DNA of 34,762 bases from Limisphaerales bacterium (GTDB lineage: Bacteria; Verrucomicrobiota; Verrucomicrobiia; Limisphaerales; SXTU01), in assembly GCA_009773355.1 (NCBI GenBank), contig WRPG01000086.1, positions 1-34,762 on the forward strand, in the 5' to 3' direction. Shown in pieces: positions 23,001-30,780 of this stretch (the first letter of the stretch is position 1; every line of letters starts with the position of its first letter). The notes below the pieces were generated by a model that was not told the DNA's origin, searched no databases, and saw nothing but the letters and a program-made list of their open reading frames with translations. Position numbers and translations under genes: made by a program.

Positions 23001-23015
23001 ATGTGACACATCGTC
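23001..23015. promoter_or_regulatory. Palindromic operator candidate at the methyltransferase promoter
   Basis: ATGTGACACAT (23001-23011) is a perfect palindrome around a central base. It overlaps the region next to the TATCTG -10-like hexamer of the minus-strand methyltransferase. Together with the following TCGTC it matches 13 of 14 bases of the site upstream of the HTH controller gene, so controller binding is plausible. Confidence 0.5.
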
Positions 23016-23036
23016 TTCAACATGGCAAGCCATTGT

Positions 23037-25931
23037 TCACAACGCCTGCTGGCCCGCGCCGTCGTGGCCTTCGCCGTCGAGGTCAATGAGGATGTCGCGC
23101 GGCTCGGCGCCCTTGCTGGGGCCGACGTAGCCGCGCTCCTCCAGCACGTCCATGATGCGGGCGGCGCGTCCGTAGCCAATCTTGAGCCGCCGTTGCAGGA
23201 GCGAGACGCTCGCCTTCTGCTCGCTGCGGATAACTTCGATGCACTGCTCAATAAGCTCCTCGTCCTCGCCCTCGCCTTCCTCGGCGTCGAAGGGCTGCGC
23301 GACGCTGTTCGGCGTCCGTTGCAGCGCGTTGTGGATTTCCATCTCGTAGCTGGGCTTGCCCTGCTTGGCGATAAAGTCCACGCACTGGTTGATTTCCTCG
23401 TCGGTGATGAGCACGCCCTGCGCGCGGATGAGCTTCGCGGAGCCGGGCGGAAGGTAGAGCATGTCGCCCTTGCCGAGCAATTTGTCCGCGCCCATCGCGT
23501 CGAGAATCGTGCGTGAATCCACCTTCTGCGCGACCTGGAAGGCGATGCGCGCGGGGATGTTCGCCTTGATGACGCCGGTGATGACATCCACGGACGGACG
23601 CTGCGTGGCGACGATGCAATGGATGCCGGCGGCGCGCGCCATCTGCGTGATGCGCGCGATGCACATCTCCACGTCGGCGGGCGCGACGAGCATGAGGTCC
23701 GCCAGCTCGTCAATGATGACGACGATGTAACTGAGCTTCTCGGGGATGACGATGTCCTCGTCGCGCGGCACGACAATCTGCTCGTCAATCTGCACGGCGA
23801 ACCCGTCCGCCCCGGCCTCGACCTTCTCCTTCTTCGAGGTGAGCGGCAACTCCAGCTCGGCCTGCGGGAGCGGCTTGTCCTTGGGCCGGTCATTGAACGA
23901 CTTGATGTTGCGCACGCCGACGCGCGCGAAAATCTGGTAACGCTTCTCCATCTCGTTGACCACCCAGCGCAGCGCGAGGATGACCTTCTTCGGGTCGGTG
24001 ACGACGGGGACAACGAGGTGCGGCAGCGCGTTGTATTGCTGCAGCTCGACGACCTTCGGGTCAATCATCACGAAGCGGAGCTGGTCCGGTGAAAACCGGT
24101 AGAGCAGCGAGGCGACGATGGAGTTGATGCAGACGGACTTGCCGGAGCCAGTGCTGCCGGCAATGAGCACATGCGGCATGTCCGCGAGGTCGGCGATGAC
24201 CGGCGTGCCGTAAACATCCTTGCCCAGCGCGAGCGGAATGCGGGCCTTGCTGTGCTTCCACTCCTCGGATTCGAGGAGGTCGCGCATGATGACCTTGGTC
24301 TTCACGCGGTTGGGCACCTCGATGCCGACGGAGGACTTGCCGGGCACAGGCGCGAGGATGTTGATGCGCTCGGCCTTGAGCGCGGCGGCGATGTTGTTGG
24401 AGAGCGCGGCGATCTTCTCCAGCTTCACGCCCGGCGCGGGGTGCAGTTCGTAACGCGTGATGGTGGGGCCTTTGGTGATGTCGCCCAGCGCCACCTCGAT
24501 CTCGAACTGCGCGAGCGTGTTCTTCATCAACTGCGCGTTCGCCATCAAGTCCTCCTTCGACTCCGTGGGCTTCACGGTCATGTCCGGGTGCTGGAGGAAG
24601 TCGAGCGGCGGAACCTGGTAGTTCCCGATGAGCGGCACGCTCGCGACGGTCATCGGCTTGGGCTTCTTGGGCTGCGGCTTCGGTCGCGGGCGCGGGGCGG
24701 AGCCGCTGTTGTCGAAGATGGCCGGGGCCGGGACAGCGGCGGCGGGTTCGACGGGCTTGGCTTCCTCGATGGGCTTCGGAGCCTCAGCGGCCGCAACGGC
24801 CAGCGCATCGGCGATGTGAACGAGCGGCTCGCCGGGCGCGATTGGCTCCGGCTCCGGCGCTTTCACCGGCTCGGTCAACGGCTCAACCTTCGCGGGCTTG
24901 GCGGCCTTCTCCGGTTTGTCCGTCTTCTTCGCGAGCGCGCTGTCCTTGCTGAGAATGTCCGCGGTCGTGGCCGCGACGACTTCCTCCGCCTTGATGATGA
25001 TGGCGTCGTCTGCTGGTAGAGGGCCGGGTTTGGCAGCACCGCTCGGACTCCAATCTTCGGCAGGGGGCGCTTCGACCTTCTCCTTGCGCTTGGCTTTGGC
25101 CGTGAGGTCCGCAGGGCGGGCCTGCGGGACGCTGAGGTCGCGGATGAGCGGCGTGGGCACGGGCTTGCCGTCCGCGCCGAGTTCGGGGCCGGCCTTCTCC
25201 GGCGCGGCGGGTTGCTCCACTGACTTGGCGGCCTTGGCCTTCGCCGCCTTCTCCACTTCTTCCTGCAACCGCTTGGCTTCCTTCTCCAGTTCCTTCGCCC
25301 GCTTGTTCAGCGCAAGCTCCTCCGCACTCGCGTCGGCGGTGGACACGGCGGAGTCGTCGCCGCGCAGGAACAGGCTGCGCGCCCAGTCCAGCAGCGCGAA
25401 GTTGGTGAGGTAAATCAGGCCGACGACGTAGAGCGTCAGGAAAACCACCGACGCGCCGACGGTGCCGAGGAAGTGCTTGAAGAGATACTGGTTCAGCAAC
25501 ATGCCCACCGTGCCGCCCGCGTGGCCGGAGTTGATGGCGCGGACAATGCGCTCGAACGCGCCGGGGAACAGGTCGAACAGGCCAACCAGGCACAGCAGCA
25601 GCACGACGCACCACGGCCAGCGGCGGCGCAAGTGCTGGAGCTGGTCCACGAACGGCACCAGCCCAATCAGCACCAGTAGCGGCGGCAGCAGATACGCCGC
25701 CGCGCCGAAAGTGAAGAAACCCGCGTTCGCCACATGCGCGCCCAGCCGGCCGATGAGGTTGTGGATTTCCGGGTTTGGCTCGGCGGTGTTGGCAGCCACG
25801 TCGTTCTTGTCGAACGAGAACTGCGCCAGCAGCAGCAGCACGGCGGCGGCGAGCAGCACGAGGCCGAGGATTCCCCCTTCGCCGCGCGCGGGCGGCTGCT
25901 CCTTGTCGTTTGCATTGTCCTTACGGGCCAC
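23037..25931 (-). CDS. ftsK: DNA translocase FtsK (964 aa)
   Basis: FtsK/SpoIIIE pumps DNA through the division septum and aligns the chromosome terminus for resolution. The N-terminus has four membrane helices (about 22-40, 71-96, 105-126, 155-180). A long Ala/Pro/Lys/Glu-rich linker follows (about 200-420). The motor has Walker A GSTGSGKS (about 588-596) and Walker B VVIIDELADLM (about 732-745). The C-terminal gamma winged helix (about 887-950) contains IEVIRSEQKAS, GYGRAARIMD and VGPSKGAEPRDILI; it reads polar DNA motifs in other bacteria. Length is normal for the family. The start is GTG 25931, with TAGTCT ending 6 nt upstream. The restriction-modification locus begins immediately downstream. 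Confidence 0.95.
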   Translation of the reverse strand: MARKDNANDKEQPPARGEGGILGLVLLAAAVLLLLAQFSFDKNDVAANTAEPNPEIHNLIGRLGAHVANAGFFTFGAAAYLLPPLLVLIGLVPFVDQLQHLRRRWPWCVVLLLCLVGLFDLFPGAFERIVRAINSGHAGGTVGMLLNQYLFKHFLGTVGASVVFLTLYVVGLIYLTNFALLDWARSLFLRGDDSAVSTADASAEELALNKRAKELEKEAKRLQEEVEKAAKAKAAKSVEQPAAPEKAGPELGADGKPVPTPLIRDLSVPQARPADLTAKAKRKEKVEAPPAEDWSPSGAAKPGPLPADDAIIIKAEEVVAATTADILSKDSALAKKTDKPEKAAKPAKVEPLTEPVKAPEPEPIAPGEPLVHIADALAVAAAEAPKPIEEAKPVEPAAAVPAPAIFDNSGSAPRPRPKPQPKKPKPMTVASVPLIGNYQVPPLDFLQHPDMTVKPTESKEDLMANAQLMKNTLAQFEIEVALGDITKGPTITRYELHPAPGVKLEKIAALSNNIAAALKAERINILAPVPGKSSVGIEVPNRVKTKVIMRDLLESEEWKHSKARIPLALGKDVYGTPVIADLADMPHVLIAGSTGSGKSVCINSIVASLLYRFSPDQLRFVMIDPKVVELQQYNALPHLVVPVVTDPKKVILALRWVVNEMEKRYQIFARVGVRNIKSFNDRPKDKPLPQAELELPLTSKKEKVEAGADGFAVQIDEQIVVPRDEDIVIPEKLSYIVVIIDELADLMLVAPADVEMCIARITQMARAAGIHCIVATQRPSVDVITGVIKANIPARIAFQVAQKVDSRTILDAMGADKLLGKGDMLYLPPGSAKLIRAQGVLITDEEINQCVDFIAKQGKPSYEMEIHNALQRTPNSVAQPFDAEEGEGEDEELIEQCIEVIRSEQKASVSLLQRRLKIGYGRAARIMDVLEERGYVGPSKGAEPRDILIDLDGEGHDGAGQQAL

Positions 25932-25937
25932 GGGCGG

Positions 25938-25943
25938 AGACTA
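25938..25943 (-). promoter_or_regulatory. -10-like hexamer of ftsK
   Basis: TAGTCT on the minus strand ends 6 nt before the GTG start of ftsK. The upstream -35 region is T-rich (TTTCCT about 17 nt away) rather than a clear consensus. It follows the window-wide near-leaderless pattern. Confidence 0.3.
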
Positions 25944-25982
25944 GGGAAGCACGGCGGGAAAGGAAAAAGGAAAAACGCGGGC

Positions 25983-26047
25983 GGAGCGCCGAGCATCTCC
26001 CGGCCTTGAGGCAACTGCCCGCACTGCCGAGCAATACTCGGCGCTCC
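25983..26047. repeat. Palindromic element between ftsK and the RMD1-like gene
   Basis: Perfect 11-bp terminal inverted repeats GGAGCGCCGAG (25983-25993) and CTCGGCGCTCC (26037-26047) bound a 65-bp element. An inner hairpin GCCGAG/CTCGGC (26026-26031 with 26037-26042) shares the right arm. It is different in sequence from the other repeat families here. It ends 3 bp before the stop codon side of the next minus-strand gene. Confidence 0.65.
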
Positions 26048-26050
26048 ACG

Positions 26051-27157
26051 CTACTTCTTCATCGTGAACAGCAGCACGAGGTCGAGGATGAAGAGCAGGA
26101 CGATGGTGGCCTCCAGGATGAGCATCCAACGGTTGTTCTGGTCGGTCTTGAGGAGCTGGTAGAGGCCGTCGAGCGTGCGGAGCTTCTCGTCAATCGTCCG
26201 GTGCCATTCGCCGAGGTGGAAGCGCGCGGAGAGCGCCTGGTAGATGCGCGAGAGATGCCAGTCGCCGAAGAACTTCGAGATGTTCGACAGCTCGTCGCTC
26301 AGGCGCGCCATGTCCACGCGGATTTCCTTCAGCTCCTGCATGATGACCTTCGAGGGGCGCTGGGCGGGCTGGTTGGAGAGGTCGCGGTAGGAGCGCTCCA
26401 GGGCGTCGTCGAGCAGGCGGTCGTAGGCCTCCAGCTCGGCGAGCTGCACGTTGGCCAGCTCCATGATGAAGAGCGTCTCCTCGAAGTTGCGCGGGTCGTC
26501 CAGGATGAGCGCGGCGTCCCAGTCCACCACCGCGATGTCGCCGCGGTAGTAGCTGAGGAAACGCCCGGTGGACTCCTCGACCTCCTGGTCGGAGAGCTGT
26601 TGCACGTCGTGCTCCTGCGTGAGGAGCGACGCGACCTCACGGCGATGGCAGGCCAGCCAGTCCTCGGCGCGGAAATCTTTGCCGTCGTGTGCCGGCGTCT
26701 GGAAGCAGAAGACCGTGTAAGCCTCCTCCTCGCTCAACGGTTCGACCGGGCGGATGTAGAACGGCCGAAGCTCGTTGCGCACCTGCTCGGCGAGGCGCTT
26801 CACCTCGTCGTGCAGCGAGCCATTGCTGAACTGGAGATCATGGAACACGACGAGTTCCGTCAGGCTCTTCACCTCGAACGGCACATGGACGGTGATGCTG
26901 ATGGCGCCGATGGGCAGGAGCTTGATGGTGCGATGGACGCGCACGGGGCCGAGCGGGCCGATGCGTTCCTGCGGCGGCAGGCGGACCATCTGCGGGCGGT
27001 AGAAGGAGAGCTGGCGCGGGCTGCGCTTGCTGGCGTCCACGCTGAACTGCGCGACCGGCTGGCCGAGCAGCTCCTTCACGGGCTGGCGCACCATGTCGTA
27101 GGCCACGTCGAAGGCGTAGATGAAGACGACTTCGCCGGAGTAGCGCTCGGTTTGCAC
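26051..27157 (-). CDS. RMD1/DUF155-like membrane protein (368 aa)
   Basis: The protein is mostly soluble and ends with one strong membrane helix (about 344-365: MLILEATIVLLFILDLVLLF) and a short basic tail. An N-terminal alpha/beta part (GEVVFIYAFDVAYDM), a middle Trp/Asp-rich segment (VVDWDAALILDD), and a helical C-terminal region (IYQALSARFHLGEWHRTID) resemble the RMD1/DUF155 layout, but similarity is by pattern only. Function in bacteria is unknown. GTG 27157 was chosen over the longer TTG start at 27193: a TTGCCC/TACACT promoter pair (18-nt spacer) ends 6 nt before it, and the TTG would lie in the -35 box. It is divergent from panC across a large palindrome. Confidence 0.7.
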   Translation of the reverse strand: MQTERYSGEVVFIYAFDVAYDMVRQPVKELLGQPVAQFSVDASKRSPRQLSFYRPQMVRLPPQERIGPLGPVRVHRTIKLLPIGAISITVHVPFEVKSLTELVVFHDLQFSNGSLHDEVKRLAEQVRNELRPFYIRPVEPLSEEEAYTVFCFQTPAHDGKDFRAEDWLACHRREVASLLTQEHDVQQLSDQEVEESTGRFLSYYRGDIAVVDWDAALILDDPRNFEETLFIMELANVQLAELEAYDRLLDDALERSYRDLSNQPAQRPSKVIMQELKEIRVDMARLSDELSNISKFFGDWHLSRIYQALSARFHLGEWHRTIDEKLRTLDGLYQLLKTDQNNRWMLILEATIVLLFILDLVLLFTMKK

Positions 27158-27163
27158 GGGGCC

Positions 27164-27193
27164 AGTGTAGGCGCGCGGCAAGGCGGCGGGCAA
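27164..27193 (-). promoter_or_regulatory. Candidate promoter of the RMD1-like gene
   Basis: On the minus strand TTGCCC and TACACT are 18 nt apart, and TACACT ends 6 nt before GTG 27157. The -35 hexamer is identical to that proposed at 2210. This is one of the clearest near-leaderless arrangements in the window. Confidence 0.5.
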
Positions 27194-27224
27194 CTCTGCC
27201 CGTGCGGAAAGGTGCGCGGGTTTT

Positions 27225-27400
27225 GCTCCTACTCCTGCTCGTAATCGTAATCGTAATCCTGCTCCTCATTTGCATTGGTAGGGCCGCGTTGCTGCGCGGC
27301 CTCTTCTCGCGAATTAGCCCAGGCCGACCGGTAGGTCGGCCCTACCGGGCTGGGAGGAGCAGGATTACGATTAGGATTAAGATTAAGAGCAGGAGGAACA
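27225..27400. repeat. Large palindrome with 6-nt-unit arms and a nested family-2 element
   Basis: The left arm (27225-27267) and right arm (27354-27400) are reverse complements made of 6-nt units (GTAATC repeated, CTGCTC, and degenerate TTAATC/CTAATC); the right arm has one extra unit. Inside lies an element with GGTAGGGCCG (27277-27286) and CGGCCCTACC (27337-27346) ends and two hairpins, GGCCGCG/CGCGGCC (27282-27288 with 27295-27301) and GGCCGACC/GGTCGGCC (27322-27329 with 27334-27341). This repeats the design of the element at 9299-9383. The whole fills the divergent gap upstream of panC. Confidence 0.8.
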
Positions 27401-27413
27401 AGTCAGCGGCGCA

Positions 27414-27444
27414 TTGGACACGCGGCGCTTCTCCCGCCTAAACT
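27414..27444 (+). promoter_or_regulatory. Candidate promoter of panC
   Basis: TTGGAC (27414-27419) and TAAACT (27439-27444) are 19 nt apart, and TAAACT ends 7 nt before the ATG. There is no Shine-Dalgarno sequence in the gap. Confidence 0.4.
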
Positions 27445-27451
27445 CCCGCCC

Positions 27452-28321
27452 ATGCGCATCGTCACCACCGCCGCCGCCATGCAACGCCTCGCCCTCCGCT
27501 GGCGGCGGGCCGGCACGCGCGTCGGCTTCGTGCCGACGATGGGCTACCTGCACGGCGGTCACCTCAGCCTCGTGCACCGCGCCCGGCGGCTCGTGGGCAA
27601 ACGCGGCATCGTCGTCGCCAGCATTTACGTGAACCCGACGCAGTTCGCGCCGACGGAAGACTTGTCCGCCTACCCGCGCGATCTGGAGCGGGACAAGGCG
27701 CTGTGCCGGAAAGCCGGCGTGGACGTGCTGTTCCTCCCGTCCGACGCCGAGATGTATCCGGGCCGCGACACCGGCGGCTACAGCACCTACGTCGTCGAGG
27801 AAAGGCTCTCACAAGGCATGGAAGGCGGCTCACGCCCGACGCACTTTCGCGGCGTCACCACGGTCGTTGCGAAGCTCTTCAACCTCGTGCTGCCGGACGT
27901 GGCCGTGTTCGGCGCGAAGGACTGGCAGCAGGCCGCCGTCATCCGCCGCATGACGCGCGATCTGAACTTCCCGCTGCGAGTCGTCGTGGCTCCGACGCGC
28001 CGCGAGAAGGACGGCCTGGCGATGAGTTCGCGGAACAAATACCTCTCCGCCGAGGAGCGGGCGCAGGCGACGATCCTGTTCCGCGCGCTGAAGCTGGCGA
28101 AGGAGGTGGTTGCCGCGTCCCGCACGCCAAATTACGCCGACGTGCTGAAGAAGGAGCTCGCCGCGCTCATCGCCACGCAGCCCGCCGCGCGGCTGGACTA
28201 CGTGGAGTTCTTCGACCCCGAGACGCTTCAGCCAGCCATCGCCGTCACGCGTGGCACGCACCTGGCGCTGGCGGTGTTCATCGGCAGGACGCGGCTGATA
28301 GACAACGCGGAGCTGAAGTAG
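27452..28321 (+). CDS. panC: Pantothenate synthetase (289 aa)
   Basis: The enzyme joins pantoate and beta-alanine using ATP, forming pantothenate for coenzyme A synthesis in the cytosol. It shows the family's HIGH-like nucleotide motif PTMGYLHGGH (about 28-37), YVNPTQF, then FGAKDWQQ (about 153-160, where FGEKD is commoner) and MSSRN (about 191-195, the KMSKS-like loop). Length is typical. The other pantothenate genes are not in the window, so it stands alone. A family-1 palindromic repeat begins 2 bp after its stop. Confidence 0.96.
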   Translation: MRIVTTAAAMQRLALRWRRAGTRVGFVPTMGYLHGGHLSLVHRARRLVGKRGIVVASIYVNPTQFAPTEDLSAYPRDLERDKALCRKAGVDVLFLPSDAEMYPGRDTGGYSTYVVEERLSQGMEGGSRPTHFRGVTTVVAKLFNLVLPDVAVFGAKDWQQAAVIRRMTRDLNFPLRVVVAPTRREKDGLAMSSRNKYLSAEERAQATILFRALKLAKEVVAASRTPNYADVLKKELAALIATQPAARLDYVEFFDPETLQPAIAVTRGTHLALAVFIGRTRLIDNAELK

Positions 28322-28323
28322 CT

Positions 28324-28420
28324 CGTGCCGGCAACTTGCAGTCGCCGTCCGTTGGACACGGCAAAACGGACGGGCTTCGAGCCATCCACCGCAACGCGGC
28401 GACTACAAGTCGCCGGCACG
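28324..28420. repeat. REP-like palindromic element, family 1 (copy c)
   Basis: Arms of 24 nt at 28324-28347 and 28397-28420 are reverse complements with two mismatches and share the CGTGCCGGC.ACTTGCAGTC core of the 17597-17672 copy. The loop holds a second short inverted pair (GTCCGTT/AACGGAC). It fills the convergent gap between panC and the next gene, where it could also slow transcription. Confidence 0.82.
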
Positions 28421-28423
28421 GGT

Positions 28424-29191
28424 TCACGGCACCGCTTGCTGCAGCTTGCGCTCGGCCTTGTCCAGTTCCTTGTCGAGCTTCCGGACACGGCCCTCGATTT
28501 CCTTGCCGAGCGCCTTCATGAGCTTCTCGGATTTCTCCGGGTCGTTCGCGAGCTGCTCCAGCTTGCGCTGGTGCTTGCTCATCACGTAGTCGCGAACCTG
28601 CTCGGGCGTGAGCGTGCGCGGATCGGGTTTCCGCGAATCAGACTTGCGGTGCTGGAAGATCTGGCCGGAGGGCGGCTGCGTCGGCTGAAAGTTGTCGGGC
28701 AGGTCCGCGAGCCGCCACTCGCCCTGGTCCTCGCGGCGGAACTGCATCTTCAGCGGCAGGCACAGCTCACTGTCCTCGGCCTTGAGCGTCACGCGGTCGT
28801 GCTCGATGGCGGTGACGGTATAGGTGCCCAGCTTGTCGCCCGGCTCGGTCGCCTTGCGATACGCCGTGCTCGTGCCGTCGAAGAACGCCACCGCGCCGCG
28901 CTCGGAGATGAGCGTGCCCAGGAGCGCGAACGCCTCGACGGACGGCGGGCGCGCGGGCTTGGGCGCGACGGCCATCGGCGCGGGCGCGTCCGCGGCATGG
29001 CGGTTCGCGTTGAAGACGTTTCGCTCCGTGATGACGGCGAAGGGCTTGAACCCCTCGTCCATTTTCACCGGCTTTTCCGGGCGCGTCCTGCCCGCCGCCG
29101 CCGCCGACAGGGTCGCAAGCAGCAGCACCACACATCCTCGGACGAGGATGCCGGCTCCGCGAAGGCCCGCGATTGGCAAATCAGTTTTCAA
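28424..29191 (-). CDS. Exported GspC/PilP-like protein with C-terminal coiled coil (about 255 aa)
   Basis: A hydrophobic signal or anchor (GCVVLLLATLSAAAA) is followed by FAVITERNVFNANR and a beta-rich segment, FALLGTLISERGAVAFFDG ... PGDKLGTYTVTAIEHDRVTLK. This resembles the homology-region fold of type II secretion GspC or type IV pilus PilP. A Pro-rich linker and a charged helical tail (about the last 75 residues) follow. No other secretion or pilus gene is here, so the link is structural only. The start is unsure: no ATG or GTG precedes the signal until 29293, and that extension is repeat-like (ARRLETSAPAP). TTG 29191 is given as the most economical choice. Confidence 0.6.
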   Translation of the reverse strand: MKTDLPIAGLRGAGILVRGCVVLLLATLSAAAAGRTRPEKPVKMDEGFKPFAVITERNVFNANRHAADAPAPMAVAPKPARPPSVEAFALLGTLISERGAVAFFDGTSTAYRKATEPGDKLGTYTVTAIEHDRVTLKAEDSELCLPLKMQFRREDQGEWRLADLPDNFQPTQPPSGQIFQHRKSDSRKPDPRTLTPEQVRDYVMSKHQRKLEQLANDPEKSEKLMKALGKEIEGRVRKLDKELDKAERKLQQAVP

Positions 29192-29211
29192 CCTGCGACG
29201 CCAGCTGGACG

Positions 29212-29275
29212 CCGGTGCCGGCGCGGAAGTTTCAAGCCGCCTTGCGGGCGGGTCGCGGGCTTCGGAAACCAATCC
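29212..29275. repeat. Degenerate repeat related to family 1
   Basis: GGTGCCGGCGCGGAAGTTTC is followed by CAAGCCGCC and a GCGGGCGGGTCGCGGG stretch, resembling the family-1 arm (GTGCCGGCG...) with a diverged core. It occupies the divergent gap between the GspC-like gene and a sulfatase and accounts for the odd in-frame leader of the former. Confidence 0.35.
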
Positions 29276-29310
29276 CCGCCGGGCCGCGTCCATCCCTCCG
29301 ACCCTGACGC

Positions 29311-30690
29311 ATGAAACAACTTCTCATCCTCTCACTCCTGGCCAGCGCGCTCGCCGCGTCCGCCGCCAAGCCCAACATCCTGCTCATCGTCTCGGACGAC
29401 CACGGCTGGGGCGACGTGGACGTGAACGGCTGCAAGGACATCCCCACGCCGCACCTGGATTCGCTGGCGAAGAACGGCGTGCGCTTCACGAGCGGCTACG
29501 TCAGCGGGCCGTATTGCAGCCCGACGCGCGCGGGGCTGATGTCGGGCCGCTACCAGACGCGCTTCGGCCACGAGTTCAACCCCGGGCAGGCGCTGCCACC
29601 GGAGAAGAAATTCGGCCTGCCGCTCACCGAGACGCCGCTGCCGCAGAAGCTCAAGGCCGCCGGCTACAGGACCGGCATGGTCGGCAAATGGCACCTGGGC
29701 GACGCGAAGGAGTTTCATCCGTTGAGCCGGGGCTTCGACGAGTTCTTCGGCTTCCTCGGCGGCGCGCACAGCTACGTGAACCTGCGGCCCGCCGGAGCCA
29801 ATCCGATCCTGCGCGGCTTCGAGCCGGTGGACGAGAAGGAGTATCTGACCGACGCCTTCAAGCGCGAGGCGCTGGCGTTCATTGACCGGCACAAGCAGGA
29901 GCCGTGGTTTCTCTATCTGCCCTTCAACGCCGTCCACGGCCCGATGGACGCCTCGCCGCGCCATGCCGACCGTTTCCCGAACCTGACCGGCGGGCGCAAG
30001 ACCTACGCCACGATGCTCACCGCGATGGACGACGCCATCGGCGCGGTGCTGGCGAAGCTGCGCGAGCATCGGCTGGAGGAGAGCACGCTCGTCCTCTTCT
30101 GCGCGGACAACGGCGGGCCGGAGGCCGTGAACTCGTCGGACAACGGGCCGTTGCGCGGGGCCAAGGCGCAGACATGGGAAGGCGGCATCCGCGTGCCGTT
30201 CATGGTCCGGTGGACGGGCGTGCTGCCCGCCGGCAAGGTCTTTGACCAGCCGGTGATCCAGCTCGACTTCCACGCGACCGCACTCGTGGCGGCGGGCGTG
30301 AAGCCGGAGGCGAAACTCGATGGCGTGAACCTGATTCCTTTCCTCAAAGGCGAAAAGACCAGCGCGCCGCACGAGGCGCTCTACTGGCGCTTCGGCCAGC
30401 AGATGGCCATCCGCATGGGTGATTGGAAGCTCGTGCGCGCCACCGGCGCGGGCACCGACCAGGAGCGCGCCCAACTCCGTCGCGACGTGGTGAAGGATCT
30501 CGCTGGCTCGCATCTCTACAACCTCGCCAAGGACATCGGCGAGACGACGAACCTCGCGGACAAGGAGCCGGAGAAGTTCAAGCAGCTCGCCGCCGCGTGG
30601 ACGGAGTGGAACAAGGGCAACGCCGAGCCGCTGTGGTTCCCCGGCGGCGGCGACCGCGCGAAGAAGAAGGGCAAGGCGAAGGCGCAGTGA
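29311..30690 (+). CDS. Sulfatase, formylglycine type (459 aa)
   Basis: The signal peptide (MKQLLILSLLASALAASAA) is followed directly by KPNILLIVSDDHGWGD with the metal Asp residues (29-30), then the maturation motif C69-S-P-T-R, AGLMSGRY, MVGKWHLG, FCADNGGPEAVNSSDNGPLRG, and a closing HLYNLAKDIGETTNLAD block. This is a typical full-length bacterial arylsulfatase-like enzyme of the S1 type; the precise sulfated sugar is unknown. It ends with a Lys-rich tail. The next gene, 90 bp downstream on the same strand, is another sulfatase, so the two may form one unit. Confidence 0.94.
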   Translation: MKQLLILSLLASALAASAAKPNILLIVSDDHGWGDVDVNGCKDIPTPHLDSLAKNGVRFTSGYVSGPYCSPTRAGLMSGRYQTRFGHEFNPGQALPPEKKFGLPLTETPLPQKLKAAGYRTGMVGKWHLGDAKEFHPLSRGFDEFFGFLGGAHSYVNLRPAGANPILRGFEPVDEKEYLTDAFKREALAFIDRHKQEPWFLYLPFNAVHGPMDASPRHADRFPNLTGGRKTYATMLTAMDDAIGAVLAKLREHRLEESTLVLFCADNGGPEAVNSSDNGPLRGAKAQTWEGGIRVPFMVRWTGVLPAGKVFDQPVIQLDFHATALVAAGVKPEAKLDGVNLIPFLKGEKTSAPHEALYWRFGQQMAIRMGDWKLVRATGAGTDQERAQLRRDVVKDLAGSHLYNLAKDIGETTNLADKEPEKFKQLAAAWTEWNKGNAEPLWFPGGGDRAKKKGKAKAQ

Positions 30691-30780
30691 GCGGATGCGT
30701 CCCGCCGCATTGCTCCATTGGGCCGCTGCGCGCGCCAACAGGCTTGTAACTTCCCCATCTCCGTTCGCATCCTTCGCCCC

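Noticed and set aside
5952-23015. A phage-defence island joining the kinase module and the restriction-modification locus
   Set aside because: They are separated by 7 kb of ordinary hydrolase genes on mixed strands; no integrase, tRNA junction or other defence gene was seen, so proximity alone does not support it.
27158-27193. TTG start at 27193 for the RMD1-like protein
   Set aside because: The TTG lies inside a -35 box of a well-formed promoter that ends 6 nt before GTG 27157.
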